NCBI RefSeq assembly: GCF_003201655.1
Contig: NZ_QJJU01000004.1
Span: 248,001-312,000, forward strand
Source: Mycolicibacterium moriokaense
GTDB taxonomy: Bacteria > Actinomycetota > Actinomycetes > Mycobacteriales > Mycobacteriaceae
Reading direction: 5' to 3'
Length of the DNA: 64,000 bases
Shown here: one piece after another, positions 8,730 to 17,325 of the stretch
Layout of the letters: every line of letters begins with the position of its first letter
Position numbering within the stretch: position 1 is the first letter of the stretch
The notes under the pieces: model-generated
Databases searched by the model: none
Seen by the model: only the letters and a program-made list of their open reading frames with translations
Told to the model about the DNA's origin: nothing
Made by a program: the position numbers and the translations under genes

Positions 8730-9604
8730 CAGTTCAGCCTCAGCTCCCCGGAGGCCTTGACCTGATCCGACTGATGCTTGAGCACCACACCCAGCGTCGC
8801 GGCGATCAGCTCATCGTCGATGGTGTCCAGCCCCAGCGCCAGTACGGTGCGCCCCCAGTCGATGGTCTCGGCCACCGACGGCACCTTCTTGAGCTGCATA
8901 CCGCGCAGCACGCCGACGATCTTGACGAGTTCCTGGGCAAGATGCTCCGGCAGCTCGGGTACCCGTGACAGCAGGATCCGGCGCTCCAGATCGGGATCGG
9001 GAAAGTCGATGTGCAGGAACAGGCATCGGCGCTTGAGCGCCTCGGACAGTTCGCGCGTGGCGTTGGAGGTCAGCAGCACGAACGGGGTGCGTTCGGCGGT
9101 GATGGTGCCGAGCTCGGGCACCGTCACCGCGAAGTCGGACAGCACCTCAAGCAGCAGACCCTCGATTTCGATGTCGGCCTTGTCGGTCTCGTCGATCAGC
9201 AGGACGGTGGGCTCCGTTCGGCGGATCGCGGTCAGCAGCGGACGCGACAGCAGGAACTCTTCGGAAAACACATCGGTTTTCGTCTGATCCCAGTCGCCGT
9301 GCCCGGCCTGGATCCGCAGGATCTGCTTGGCGTGGTTCCACTCGTAGAGGGCGCGGGCCTCGTCGACGCCCTCGTAGCACTGCAGGCGCACCAGGCCGGA
9401 GCCGGTGCACTGCGCGACGGCACGGGCCAGTTCGGTCTTGCCGACGCCTGCGGGGCCTTCGACCAACAGCGGTTTGCCCAGCCGGTCGGCGAGGAATACC
9501 GCTGTGGCCGTTGCGGTGTCGGGCAGGTAGCCGGTTTCCGCTAAACGTCGCGCGACATCCTCGATGTCTGCGAACAGCGGTGCCGATCGTGCGGGGACGC
9601 TCAC
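8729..9604 (-). CDS. MoxR-family AAA+ ATPase
   Basis: A 291-residue AAA+ ATPase with Walker A GPAGVGKT at residues 50-57, Walker B in VLLIDETDKAD, sensor segment LLTSNATRELSEALKRR and the C-terminal lid. This is the MoxR pattern: a hexameric ATPase working with a VWA-domain partner, encoded by the next gene with a one-base overlap. It starts 12 bp after the proA stop, so proA, moxR and the VWA gene form an operon. Synteny matches Rv2426c. Confidence 0.92.
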   Translation of the reverse strand: MSVPARSAPLFADIEDVARRLAETGYLPDTATATAVFLADRLGKPLLVEGPAGVGKTELARAVAQCTGSGLVRLQCYEGVDEARALYEWNHAKQILRIQAGHGDWDQTKTDVFSEEFLLSRPLLTAIRRTEPTVLLIDETDKADIEIEGLLLEVLSDFAVTVPELGTITAERTPFVLLTSNATRELSEALKRRCLFLHIDFPDPDLERRILLSRVPELPEHLAQELVKIVGVLRGMQLKKVPSVAETIDWGRTVLALGLDTIDDELIAATLGVVLKHQSDQVKASGELRLN

Positions 9605-9616
9605 TGATCTCTCCTG

Positions 9617-10864
9617 TTAAGCCGGGCGGGTGTGGCCGTCTCCCCACACAATCCACTTGGTTGACGTCAATTCGGGCAGGCCCATCGGGCCTCGGGCATG
9701 CAACTTCTGGGTGGAGATGCCGATCTCGGCACCGAATCCGAACTGCTCACCGTCGGTGAACGCCGTCGACGCATTCACCATCACCGCTGCGGCGTCGACG
9801 CGCTCGGTGAACCGTTGAGCGGCAGCAAGATTCGTCGTGACGATGGCTTCGGTGTGCCCGGTTCCGTACTCGTTGACGTGGGCGATCGCGGCGTCGAGGC
9901 CGTCGACCACGGCAAGTGCGATATCCATCGACAGGAATTCGGCGCGCAGTTCTTCTTCGGTCGGGTCGGTGTGCACCGTGACACCCGCGTCCTGCAGCGC
10001 TTTGGTCAGCCGAGGCACCGCCTGATCGGCGATCGAAGAGTCGATCAACAGCGACTCGGCCGCGTTGCAGACGCTTGGCCTGCGCGTCTTGGCATTCAGC
10101 AGAATGTGTTCGGCCACGTCGAGGTCCGCCGATTCATGAACGTAGACATGGCAATTGCCGACCCCGGTCTCGATGGTGGGCACCATTGCGTCGCGCACCA
10201 CCGCGTCGATCAAACCGGCTCCCCCGCGCGGGATGACGACATCGACGAGGCCGCGGGCCTGGATCAGATGCGTGACGCTGGCGCGGTCCTCGCTGGGCAG
10301 CAGCTGCACGGCATCGACGTTGCGATTCTCGAGATCGAGCGCGTCGCGAAGCGCCTTCACCAGAGCGGCATTGGAGCGCGCCGCCGATGAACTACCTCGC
10401 AACAGCACCGCGTTGCCGGATTTGAGTGTCAGCCCGAACGCATCGACCGTCACGTTCGGCCTGCCCTCGTAGACGATGCCGACGACACCCAGCGGAACCC
10501 GCTGCTGACGCAGCTGTAGTCCGTTGGGCAGGGTGCTCCCGCGAAGCAACTCACCAATCGGGTCAGGCAGTCCCGCGACCTGACGCAGCCCTGCGGCGAT
10601 GCCGTCGATGCGGTTCGGGTTCAGCGCGAGCCTGTCGAGCATGGCCTCAGGCGTACCTGCGGCCTTGGCGGCGGCCAGGTCCTCGGCGTTGGCGTGCAGG
10701 ATGGCCCCCGCATCACGCAGCACGTTGTCGGCTGCGGCATGCAGCGCGGAGTTCTTCGTTTCGGTGCTCAGGGTGGCCAACTCACGGGCGGCGACGCGGG
10801 CACGCCGGGCGGCGTCGTGCACCTGCTCTCGCAACTCGGTGACCGATGGTGCCTGCACACTCAT
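9617..10864 (-). CDS. proA: gamma-glutamyl phosphate reductase
   Basis: A 415-residue ProA that reduces gamma-glutamyl phosphate to glutamate semialdehyde with NADPH in proline synthesis. The active-site cysteine is Cys266 in [13 protein letters not shown], the adjacent stretch [13 protein letters not shown] is typical and the substrate region IPRGGAGLI is intact. The ATG at 10864 gives the usual family length; an earlier in-frame start would run into the divergent promoter region of rbsK. The partner kinase proB is 6.4 kb away in this window. Confidence 0.96.
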   Translation of the reverse strand: MSVQAPSVTELREQVHDAARRARVAARELATLSTETKNSALHAAADNVLRDAGAILHANAEDLAAAKAAGTPEAMLDRLALNPNRIDGIAAGLRQVAGLPDPIGELLRGSTLPNGLQLRQQRVPLGVVGIVYEGRPNVTVDAFGLTLKSGNAVLLRGSSSAARSNAALVKALRDALDLENRNVDAVQLLPSEDRASVTHLIQARGLVDVVIPRGGAGLIDAVVRDAMVPTIETGVGNCHVYVHESADLDVAEHILLNAKTRRPSVCNAAESLLIDSSIADQAVPRLTKALQDAGVTVHTDPTEEELRAEFLSMDIALAVVDGLDAAIAHVNEYGTGHTEAIVTTNLAAAQRFTERVDAAAVMVNASTAFTDGEQFGFGAEIGISTQKLHARGPMGLPELTSTKWIVWGDGHTRPA

Positions 10865-10938
10865 TGACCCAGCGTATCGGACCTGTCCGCGGCGATCGAC
10901 AGGTGTCAGGTCGGTCACAGTGGACTAGCGTGACGGAT

Positions 10939-11820
10939 ATGGTGGCGCGCGTCTGCGTAGTGGGCAGTGTCAACGCCGATCTGACTTTCACGGTGGATGT
11001 CCTGCCACGGCCGGGCCAAACCGTTCTCGCGTCATCACTCTCGTCGTCGCCCGGCGGCAAGGGCGGCAATCAGGCTGTGGCCGCCGCGAGGGCCGGTGCG
11101 ACCGTGCAGCTCGTGGCGGCGCTGGGCACCGACTCCGCGGCCGATCAGTTGCGCGCACATCTGCGCGACAATGAGGTCGGGCTGGACGGCGCCGTCAGCC
11201 TGCCAGGATCCAGCGGTTCGGCGGTGATCATCGTCGACTCCGCTGCCGAGAACACCATCGTCGTCGCGCCTGGCGCCAACGCGCACCTGAGCGTGACCTC
11301 GGCCGACATCCGTGCGGTGATCGCCGACAGCGACGTGGTGCTGCTGCAGCTCGAGATCCCGATCGCAACTGCCGTCGCCGCCGCGGGGGTGGCGCGGGCC
11401 TCGGGCGCAGTGGTATTGCTCAACGCGTCACCGACGGGGGCCGAACCACACCACCTGCTTGCCCTGTCCGAGCTGGCCGACGTGGTCGTTGTGAACGAGG
11501 CCGAGGCACGCGAATGGCATTGGCCAGTGCCGCATCTGGTGATCACCCGCGGTGCGCGCGGCGCGAGCTACCTTGGCGAGGACGAACGCTTCGACGTGCC
11601 CGCCCCGCCCGTCGAAGCCGTCGACACCACCGGCGCGGGCGACGTGTTCGCCGGAGTGCTCGCCGCCGGTTGGCTGGGCGGCCACGAGGCTGCGTTGCGC
11701 CGCGCCTGCGCCGCCGGCGCGTTGTCCACGCTGGTGCCGGGAGCGGGCGACTGCGCGCCGTATGCGGAGGCCATCGACGACGCCGTGTCCAATCGACGAG
11801 CAGGAGAGCGACACCTATGA
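10939..11820 (+). CDS. rbsK: ribokinase (PfkB family)
   Basis: A 293-residue PfkB-family sugar kinase. The N-terminal GSVNADL motif and GGKGGNQA at residues 39-46 are the ribokinase hallmark, and the ATP-binding DTTGAGD motif at 229-235 supplies catalytic Asp235. It phosphorylates ribose to ribose-5-phosphate; synteny matches Rv2436. The ATG at 10939 is preferred over upstream in-frame codons because the protein then begins at the first beta strand. It is divergent from proA and its stop overlaps the ATG of the enoyl-CoA hydratase gene. Confidence 0.9.
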   Translation: MVARVCVVGSVNADLTFTVDVLPRPGQTVLASSLSSSPGGKGGNQAVAAARAGATVQLVAALGTDSAADQLRAHLRDNEVGLDGAVSLPGSSGSAVIIVDSAAENTIVVAPGANAHLSVTSADIRAVIADSDVVLLQLEIPIATAVAAAGVARASGAVVLLNASPTGAEPHHLLALSELADVVVVNEAEAREWHWPVPHLVITRGARGASYLGEDERFDVPAPPVEAVDTTGAGDVFAGVLAAGWLGGHEAALRRACAAGALSTLVPGAGDCAPYAEAIDDAVSNRRAGERHL

Positions 11821-12638
11821 CGACAACCACGCCACGTCCGCCCGAGGGCGACTGGCTGGGCACGCCGTATCTGCGCTTTACCCGCGAGGGGCCGTTCGGC
11901 GTGTGCACGCTGGACCGGCCGGAGGCGCGCAACGCGATGACGCCTGCGATGTACTTCGGCATCCGCTACGCCGTCCGGCACGTCGACGCCGACCCCGACC
12001 TCGCAGGCCTGCTCATCACCGGCACCGGTGACGTGTTCGCACCCGGCGGCGACATGGGCGGCGGTGACGGCTCGGACAACTGGCTGACGTTCGGGTCGGC
12101 GCTTGGCATGGACGTCACACCGTTCGAGACGCTGCGCCAGTCGGTGAAGCCGGTGGTGTCGGCGGTCAACGGGCTCTGTCAGGGCGGTGGACTACAGATC
12201 GCGCTGTGCAGCGACATGGCGGTGGTCAGCGACCGCGCCACGTTCCGCGTGCCGGAACTGTTCCGCGGCATCGCCGACACTTACTACAGCCAGATGCTGG
12301 CCCGGCTCATCGGACCGGTGCGCACCCGCGACCTGATGTTCACCGGGCGGACATTGACCGCGGCCGAGGCTGCACAGTGGGGCATGGTCGCGCGGGTGGT
12401 ACCGCATGAGGAGCTGCTCGACGCGGCCCGCGAGGTGCTAGGTCAGTGCTGCAGAACGGCACCGGCGGCGCGAAGCACAGTGAAATCCAGCCTCGACAAC
12501 TACATGGGCTTGTTCGACCGCATCGGCATGCAGGCCAGCTACTCCTCACCCGAAGCGCTCGAGGGCTTCCGTTCGTTCAAGGAACGCCGCTCCCCCGACT
12601 GGGTGCATCCGGACCTGAGGATTGACGGGCGAATCTGA
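11817..12638 (+). CDS. enoyl-CoA hydratase/isomerase family protein
   Basis: A 273-residue crotonase-fold protein. It has the N-terminal TLDRPEARNAMT segment, the first oxyanion-hole segment around FAPGGDMGGGD and the second, GLCQGGGLQIAL. The family hydrates or isomerises acyl-CoA thioesters. The catalytic glutamates of classical hydratases are not clearly visible at the expected place, so the reaction is uncertain. An AGGAG site precedes the ATG, which overlaps the rbsK stop. Its own TGA is the first three bases of the palindromic element at 12636-12692. Confidence 0.85.
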   Translation: MTTTTPRPPEGDWLGTPYLRFTREGPFGVCTLDRPEARNAMTPAMYFGIRYAVRHVDADPDLAGLLITGTGDVFAPGGDMGGGDGSDNWLTFGSALGMDVTPFETLRQSVKPVVSAVNGLCQGGGLQIALCSDMAVVSDRATFRVPELFRGIADTYYSQMLARLIGPVRTRDLMFTGRTLTAAEAAQWGMVARVVPHEELLDAAREVLGQCCRTAPAARSTVKSSLDNYMGLFDRIGMQASYSSPEALEGFRSFKERRSPDWVHPDLRIDGRI

Positions 12639-12692
12639 GCGATTTGTGTGCGTTCGGGCGCGCTGAGCGCTCGTCGACGCACACAAGTCGCT
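12636..12692 (+). repeat. palindromic intergenic element, copy 1 (starts at a stop codon)
   Basis: A 57-bp element with left arm TGAGCGATTTGTGTGC, centre GCGCTGAGCGCT and right arm GCACACAAGTCGCT. The outer arms pair over 14 positions with one G-U wobble; the centre is itself an imperfect palindrome. The first three bases are the stop codon of the enoyl-CoA hydratase gene. The same three blocks occur at 17218-17271. It could act as a terminator, but the conserved centre is more than a simple terminator needs. Confidence 0.7.
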
Positions 12693-12714
12693 GTGGATAG
12701 TACAGAATCTGCTG

Positions 12715-12936
12715 ATGCTGCGCGATGGCCCGGGCTATCCGTCCGACCTCGCGGAGAAGATCGGGGTGTCGCGGCAGATCCTGTCCAACCACCTGGCGTG
12801 CCTGCGCGGCTGCGGCCTAGTGGTGGCACAACCCGAGGGTCGGCGCAGCCGCTATGAGCTGGCCGACAGGCGCATCGCCCACGCACTCGACGACCTCATC
12901 GGCCTGGTGCTTGCGGTCGACCCGGACTGCTGCTGA
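12715..12936 (+). CDS. ArsR/CmtR-like metal regulator lacking its N-terminus
   Basis: A 73-residue protein matching the DNA-binding and wing part of CmtR-type Cd/Pb sensors: SRQILSNHLACLRGCGLVV, then GRRSRYELADRRIAHALDDL and a tail ending DPDCC. The CLRGC cysteine pair, a metal ligand pair in CmtR, and C-terminal cysteines are present. Homology to the missing upstream helix continues in frame to about 12691 (LWIVQNLLMLRDG), just where the palindromic element ends, but no normal start codon exists there; the first is this ATG. About 30 residues of the usual 110-120 are missing. It may be a non-functional remnant or start at a CTG. Its stop overlaps the transporter ATG. Confidence 0.65.
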   Translation: MLRDGPGYPSDLAEKIGVSRQILSNHLACLRGCGLVVAQPEGRRSRYELADRRIAHALDDLIGLVLAVDPDCC

Positions 12937-13544
12937 TGTCGGCACCGCCCGGGACGCGTCGCGCGACACTGCAGCGGCGAATCCGGCTGCTCGTCGGTGC
13001 AACGATCACCTACAACGTGATCGAAGCGGTGGTCGCGTTGGGTGAGGGCACCCGCGTGTCCTCGTCGGCATTGATGGGCTTCGGCCTCGACTCGGTCGTC
13101 GAGATCTCGTCGGCGGCGGCCGTCGCCTGGCAGTTCTCGGCCAAGGACCCCGAGACGCGGGAGAAGACCGCGCTGCGGTTCATCGCGTTCTCCTTCTTCG
13201 CGCTCGCCGCATACGTTTCCGTCGACGCGGCGCTGTCGCTGCTCGGTGTTCGCGAGGCGCGGCCGTCGCCGATCGGCATCGTGCTCGCGGCGGCGAGCCT
13301 CGTCGTCATGCCGGTGCTGTCATTGGCGCAACGCCGCGCAGGCCGAGAGCTTGGATCACGTTCGGCCGTCGCCGATTCCAAGCAGACTCTGCTGTGCACC
13401 TACCTCTCAGCGATCCTGTTGGTGGGTCTGGTCCTCAACAGCGTCTGGGGCTGGTCGTGGGCCGACCCCGTCGCCGCGCTCGGCATCGCCGCGATCGCGA
13501 TGCGGGAAGGCATCGACGCCTGGCGAGGGGATCCCTGCTGCTAA
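12936..13544 (+). CDS. cation-efflux (CDF-like) membrane protein, transmembrane domain only
   Basis: A 202-residue integral membrane protein with about six hydrophobic segments. The GFGLDSVVEISSA segment in TM2 and the later DSKQTLLCTYLS and WADPVAALG segments carry the acidic residues that form the transport site of cation diffusion facilitators. The C-terminal cytoplasmic metal-binding domain of full-size CDF proteins (about 300 residues) is missing, as in a known actinobacterial group found next to ArsR genes. It is translationally coupled to the ArsR gene (TGATG) and probably exports a divalent metal. It ends one base before the convergent nadE stop. Confidence 0.75.
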   Translation: MSAPPGTRRATLQRRIRLLVGATITYNVIEAVVALGEGTRVSSSALMGFGLDSVVEISSAAAVAWQFSAKDPETREKTALRFIAFSFFALAAYVSVDAALSLLGVREARPSPIGIVLAAASLVVMPVLSLAQRRAGRELGSRSAVADSKQTLLCTYLSAILLVGLVLNSVWGWSWADPVAALGIAAIAMREGIDAWRGDPCC

Positions 13545-15587
13545 TCAGTCCTCAGGGATTTCGCGTTCGATCTCGTCGAGCCATATCCGGGCCGACATGT
13601 CCGACGGCGCGCGCCAGTCACCGCGCGGCGAGAGCGATCCGCCATGCGACACCTTCGGTCCGTTCGGCATCGCCGAACGCTTGAACTGGCTGAACGAGTA
13701 GAACCGCTGCGCGAACACCTGCAGCCACTGCCGAATCTCCTTCAGCGAGTATGCCGGCCGCTTGTGCTCCGGGAATCCAGCGGGCCAGTCTCCGCGTTGC
13801 GCGTCGCTCCACGCGTGCCACGCGAGGAACGCGACCTTCGACGGCCTGAAGCCGTACCGCAGCACCTGAAACAGCGAAAAGTCTTGCAGCACATACGGCC
13901 CCACCTTGGCCTCGCTGCTCTGAATCTCCTCATCCTCGCCCACCGGGATCAGCTCAGGAGTGATCTCGGTGTCAAGGACGGACAGCAGCACCTCGTTGAC
14001 CGCGTCGTCGAACTGTTGCGAGGAGATCACCCAACGAATCAGGTGCTGGATCAGCGTCTTGGGTACCCCGCCGTTGACGTTGTAGTGCGACATCTGGTCG
14101 CCCACACCGTATGTCGACCAGCCGAGCGCCAATTCGGAAAGGTCGCCGGTGCCGAGCACGATGCCACCACGCTGGTTGGCGAACCGGAACAGGTAGTCGG
14201 TGCGCAATCCCGCCTGCACATTTTCGAATGTGACGTCGTAGACCTTCTCGCCGCGGGCAAACGGGTGATCGATCTCCTTGAGCATCAGTTCGGCGGTGGA
14301 CTTGATGTCGATGGTCTCGAACGTCACACCCAGCGCTTCGGCGAGCCGGACCGCATTGCCCTTGGTCCGTTCACCCGTCGCGAAACCCGGAAGCGTGAAC
14401 GCCAGAATGTCGCTGCGAGGCCTGCCTTCGCGGTCCATCGCATGGGCGGCGACGATCACCGCATGCGTGGAATCCAGCCCGCCGGACAACCCGAGCACGA
14501 CCTTCGGGTAGTTCAGCGCGCGCAGTCGCTGCTCAAGACCGGACACCTGGATGTTGTAGGCCTCATAGCAATCCTGCTCCAGCCGTGAGGGATCCGACGG
14601 CACAAACGGGAACCGCTCGACCTCGCGGCGCAGACCGATGTCACCAGCCGGCGGGTCGAGCCGGAATTCCACCCGCCGGAACGATTCCGCGGTGATCCGA
14701 TGGTGGATGCGGTTGTCGTCGAAGGTGCCCATCCGCAGCCGCTCCGAACGCAGCAGCTCGAGGTCCACGTCGGCGGTCGATCGGCGCTCGCCCTTGGGGA
14801 ACCGCTCGGACTCGGCGAGCAGTACCCCGTTCTCCCACACCATCGTCTGGCCGTCCCACGCAAGATCGGTGGTGGATTCGCCCTCCCCCGCCGCGGCGTA
14901 GACGTATGCGGCGAGGCACCGCGACGATGCGGAACGGGCCAGCAGCGCGCGGTCTTCGGCGCGCCCGATCGTGATCGGGCTGCCCGACAGGTTGGCCAAC
15001 ACAGTGGCGCCCGCCAGCGCCGCCTGCGCGCTTGGCGGGATCGGCACGAACATGTCCTCGCAGATCTCGACGTGCAGCACGAAGCCGGGCAGATCGGCCG
15101 CGGTGAACAACAGGTCGGGACCGAACGGCACGTCGGCATCACCGATGCGGATGGTGCCGTGCTCGTCATCGCCTGCCGCCATCTGGCGTCGTTCGTAGAA
15201 CTCCCGGTAGGTCGGCAGGTACGACTTGGGCGCGACACCAAGCACCTTGCCGCGGTGGATCACCACGGCGGTGTTGTAGATCCGGTGCTGATTGCGCAGC
15301 GGCGCACCGATCACCAGCACCGGCATCAGGTCGGCCGAGGCAGCCACGACATCGAGCAGCGCGTCCTCGACCGCGTCCAGCAACGCGTCCTGCAGCAGGA
15401 TGTCCTCGATGGAGTAGCCGGACAGCGTCAACTCCGGGAAAACAGCCAGCGCGACGCTGTCGTCGTCGCAGTCACGGGCCAGTCGGAGCACCGACTCGGC
15501 GTTCGCGGCAGGGTCAGCGAGCGTCGTGTGATGGGTGCACGCAGCCACCCGCACGTACCCGTGCTGGTATGCGCTGTAGAAGTCCAT
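13545..15587 (-). CDS. nadE: glutamine-dependent NAD+ synthetase
   Basis: A 680-residue two-domain enzyme. The N-terminal nitrilase-type glutaminase domain has its Glu52-Lys121-Cys176 triad in FPELTLSGY, PKSYLP and EICEDMF, the numbering known for M. tuberculosis NadE. The C-terminal ATP-pyrophosphatase domain has SGGLDS at 368-373. It converts deamido-NAD, ATP and glutamine to NAD+. Length and all motifs are intact. It is divergent from hsp20 and convergent with the cation transporter, with no bases between the stops. Confidence 0.97.
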   Translation of the reverse strand: MDFYSAYQHGYVRVAACTHHTTLADPAANAESVLRLARDCDDDSVALAVFPELTLSGYSIEDILLQDALLDAVEDALLDVVAASADLMPVLVIGAPLRNQHRIYNTAVVIHRGKVLGVAPKSYLPTYREFYERRQMAAGDDEHGTIRIGDADVPFGPDLLFTAADLPGFVLHVEICEDMFVPIPPSAQAALAGATVLANLSGSPITIGRAEDRALLARSASSRCLAAYVYAAAGEGESTTDLAWDGQTMVWENGVLLAESERFPKGERRSTADVDLELLRSERLRMGTFDDNRIHHRITAESFRRVEFRLDPPAGDIGLRREVERFPFVPSDPSRLEQDCYEAYNIQVSGLEQRLRALNYPKVVLGLSGGLDSTHAVIVAAHAMDREGRPRSDILAFTLPGFATGERTKGNAVRLAEALGVTFETIDIKSTAELMLKEIDHPFARGEKVYDVTFENVQAGLRTDYLFRFANQRGGIVLGTGDLSELALGWSTYGVGDQMSHYNVNGGVPKTLIQHLIRWVISSQQFDDAVNEVLLSVLDTEITPELIPVGEDEEIQSSEAKVGPYVLQDFSLFQVLRYGFRPSKVAFLAWHAWSDAQRGDWPAGFPEHKRPAYSLKEIRQWLQVFAQRFYSFSQFKRSAMPNGPKVSHGGSLSPRGDWRAPSDMSARIWLDEIEREIPED

Positions 15588-15798
15588 CTCCTCTATTGTC
15601 GCGCGTCAAAGGTCAAGATTCGGTGACGGGGTGCAAACGGGCAGGTCACCGAGCCCAGTGCCGAGGTACGAAACTGCCTGCACAGACGCGGGCCTTGGCC
15701 TCGTGTTGGCCTGCAGTTCGCCCGAAGGCACCTCGCCTGATCCGGCGATTTTGATTGCGTCGCGCATGGTGAACCGAAGACCCAACCCAGGAGGAATC

Positions 15799-16380
15799 GT
15801 GAATCAGCTTGCTGTTCAACGTCAATCGCGGCCATTGCTCCCCGAGCTTTCCGAGCTCTTCAGTGGCTTTCATGGCTTTCCTACCATCGCCGGCCTCGCT
15901 GGCCTGCGGTCCTTCTTCGATGGCAACCTGCTGCGGGTTGAAGACGAGATGAAGGACGGCTTCTACGAGGTTCGTGCCGAACTTCCCGGTGTCGACCCGA
16001 CCGACGACATCGAGGTCACGGTGCGAGACGGCCAGCTGACGATCAAGGCCGAGCGCACCCAGACCAGCGAGTCCAATGGGCATTCGGAGTTCTCATACGG
16101 CTCGTTCGTGCGGACGGTCCCGCTGCCTGCCGGCGCAGACGAGGACGACATCAACGCCACCTACGACAGGGGCATCCTCACCGTCTCGGTGCCGCTCTCC
16201 GAGGACCATCCGACCGAGAAGCACGTCGAGGTCGTCGAGACCATCCTCGTCGACGAGGACGAGGACTACGACGCCGATGATGACGACGAAGACCAGGACG
16301 TCGAGGACGTCGAGGCTGACGACGCTGACGTGCAGGACGGCGAGCACGTCGACGAAGAGCAGCATCAGCCCGCAGGCTGA
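15799..16380 (+). CDS. Hsp20/alpha-crystallin small heat-shock protein with acidic tail
   Basis: A 193-residue small heat-shock protein. The alpha-crystallin domain runs from about 48 to 145 (DGFYEVRAELPGVDPTDDIE ... GILTVSVPL). It is followed by an unusual C-terminal extension of roughly 45 residues that is mostly Asp and Glu and lacks the usual IxI oligomer motif at its end. The GTG at 15799 is chosen because AGGAGGA at 15789-15795 is ideally placed. It acts as an ATP-independent holdase. The sirtuin gene follows after 24 bp, so the two are probably co-transcribed. No HAIR or CIRCE operator was seen upstream. Confidence 0.88.
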   Translation: MNQLAVQRQSRPLLPELSELFSGFHGFPTIAGLAGLRSFFDGNLLRVEDEMKDGFYEVRAELPGVDPTDDIEVTVRDGQLTIKAERTQTSESNGHSEFSYGSFVRTVPLPAGADEDDINATYDRGILTVSVPLSEDHPTEKHVEVVETILVDEDEDYDADDDDEDQDVEDVEADDADVQDGEHVDEEQHQPAG

Positions 16381-16404
16381 ACCGGATCGCTTAGCCTGGG
16401 AAGC

Positions 16405-17325
16405 GTGGAAGCACCGGAACTCGTCGCCCTGCTGCACGGGCGCCGCGTTGCGGTGCTCACCGGCGCGGGGATGTCCACGGACTCGGGCATCCCCGATTAC
16501 CGCGGGCCCGACTCGCCGCCGAGCAACCCGATGACCATCCGCCAGTTCACCTCCGACGGAGCAGTCCGGCAGCGCTACTGGGCGCGCAATCACGTTGGCT
16601 GGCGGCACATGGATGACACGCTGCCCAACGCAGGCCACCGCGCGCTGGCCGAACTCGAGCACGCAGGCGTGGTGTCCGGCGTGATCACCCAGAACGTCGA
16701 TCTGCTTCACACCAAGGCAGGCAGCCGGACCGTGATCAATCTGCACGGCACCTACGCCCAGGTGATCTGCCTGGACTGCGGCCACACGATGCCACGCGCC
16801 GCCCTCGCCGATCTGCTCGAGGCGGCTAACCCCGGGTTTGTCGAGCGAGCAGAGGCGGTCGGCGGCATCGCAGTGGCGCCTGACGCCGACGCGATCGTCA
16901 GCGACACCACCTCGTTTCGGATCATCGACTGTCCGGCGTGCGGCGGCATGCTCAAGCCATACATCGTCTACTTCGGCGAGAGTGTGCCGAAAGACCGTGT
17001 AGACGAGGCGTATTCGCTTGTCGACGGCGCCGACGCACTACTGGTGGCCGGGTCGTCGCTCACGGTGTATTCGGGTTTCCGGTTTGTCCGCCATGCGGCG
17101 GCGCTTGGTCTACCGATTGCGATCATCAACCGCGGCACGACGCGCGGCGACGATCTTGCGGCCGTGAAGATCGACAGCGGCTGCTCTCCGATGTTGACGC
17201 TGCTGGCCTCGAATCTTGACTTGTGTGCACTTTGTAGCGCTCAGCGCAACAATCTGCACACAAATCGCTCAGACGGCGACCAGGTCGTCCGCGTGGACGG
17301 CCGGGCGGCGCATGTCGGCGGGTAG
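16405..17325 (+). CDS. sirtuin-type NAD-dependent protein deacylase with element-derived C-terminus
   Basis: A Sir2-family protein. [15 protein letters not shown] lies at residues 20-34, TQNVDLLH at 95-102, the catalytic His114 in NLHGTY, and a Cys4 zinc site at Cys122, 125, 176 and 179; GSSLTVYSG and INRGTT bind NAD. It removes acyl groups from lysines using NAD+. The start is GTG. Normal sirtuin sequence ends about residue 271; residues 272-306 are encoded by the palindromic element and by the antisense of the proB 3' end. The original stop was probably lost, giving a 57-bp convergent overlap with proB. Confidence 0.88.
   Translation: MEAPELVALLHGRRVAVLTGAGMSTDSGIPDYRGPDSPPSNPMTIRQFTSDGAVRQRYWARNHVGWRHMDDTLPNAGHRALAELEHAGVVSGVITQNVDLLHTKAGSRTVINLHGTYAQVICLDCGHTMPRAALADLLEAANPGFVERAEAVGGIAVAPDADAIVSDTTSFRIIDCPACGGMLKPYIVYFGESVPKDRVDEAYSLVDGADALLVAGSSLTVYSGFRFVRHAAALGLPIAIINRGTTRGDDLAAVKIDSGCSPMLTLLASNLDLCALCSAQRNNLHTNRSDGDQVVRVDGRAAHVGG
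17218..17271 (-). repeat. palindromic intergenic element, copy 2 (starts at the proB stop codon)
   Basis: Read on the minus strand, this 54-bp copy has left arm TGAGCGATTTGTGTGC, centre GCGCTGAGCGCT and right arm GCACACAAGTC. The left arm and centre are identical to copy 1 at 12636-12692. Its first three bases are the proB stop codon. It lies between the convergent sirtuin and proB genes and is translated as part of the sirtuin frame. Confidence 0.7.

Noticed and set aside
15588..15798. HAIR or CIRCE heat-shock operator before hsp20
   Set aside because: No CTTGAGT-N7-ACTCAAG or TTAGCACTC-N9-GAGTGCTAA pattern is present in the 211-bp region.
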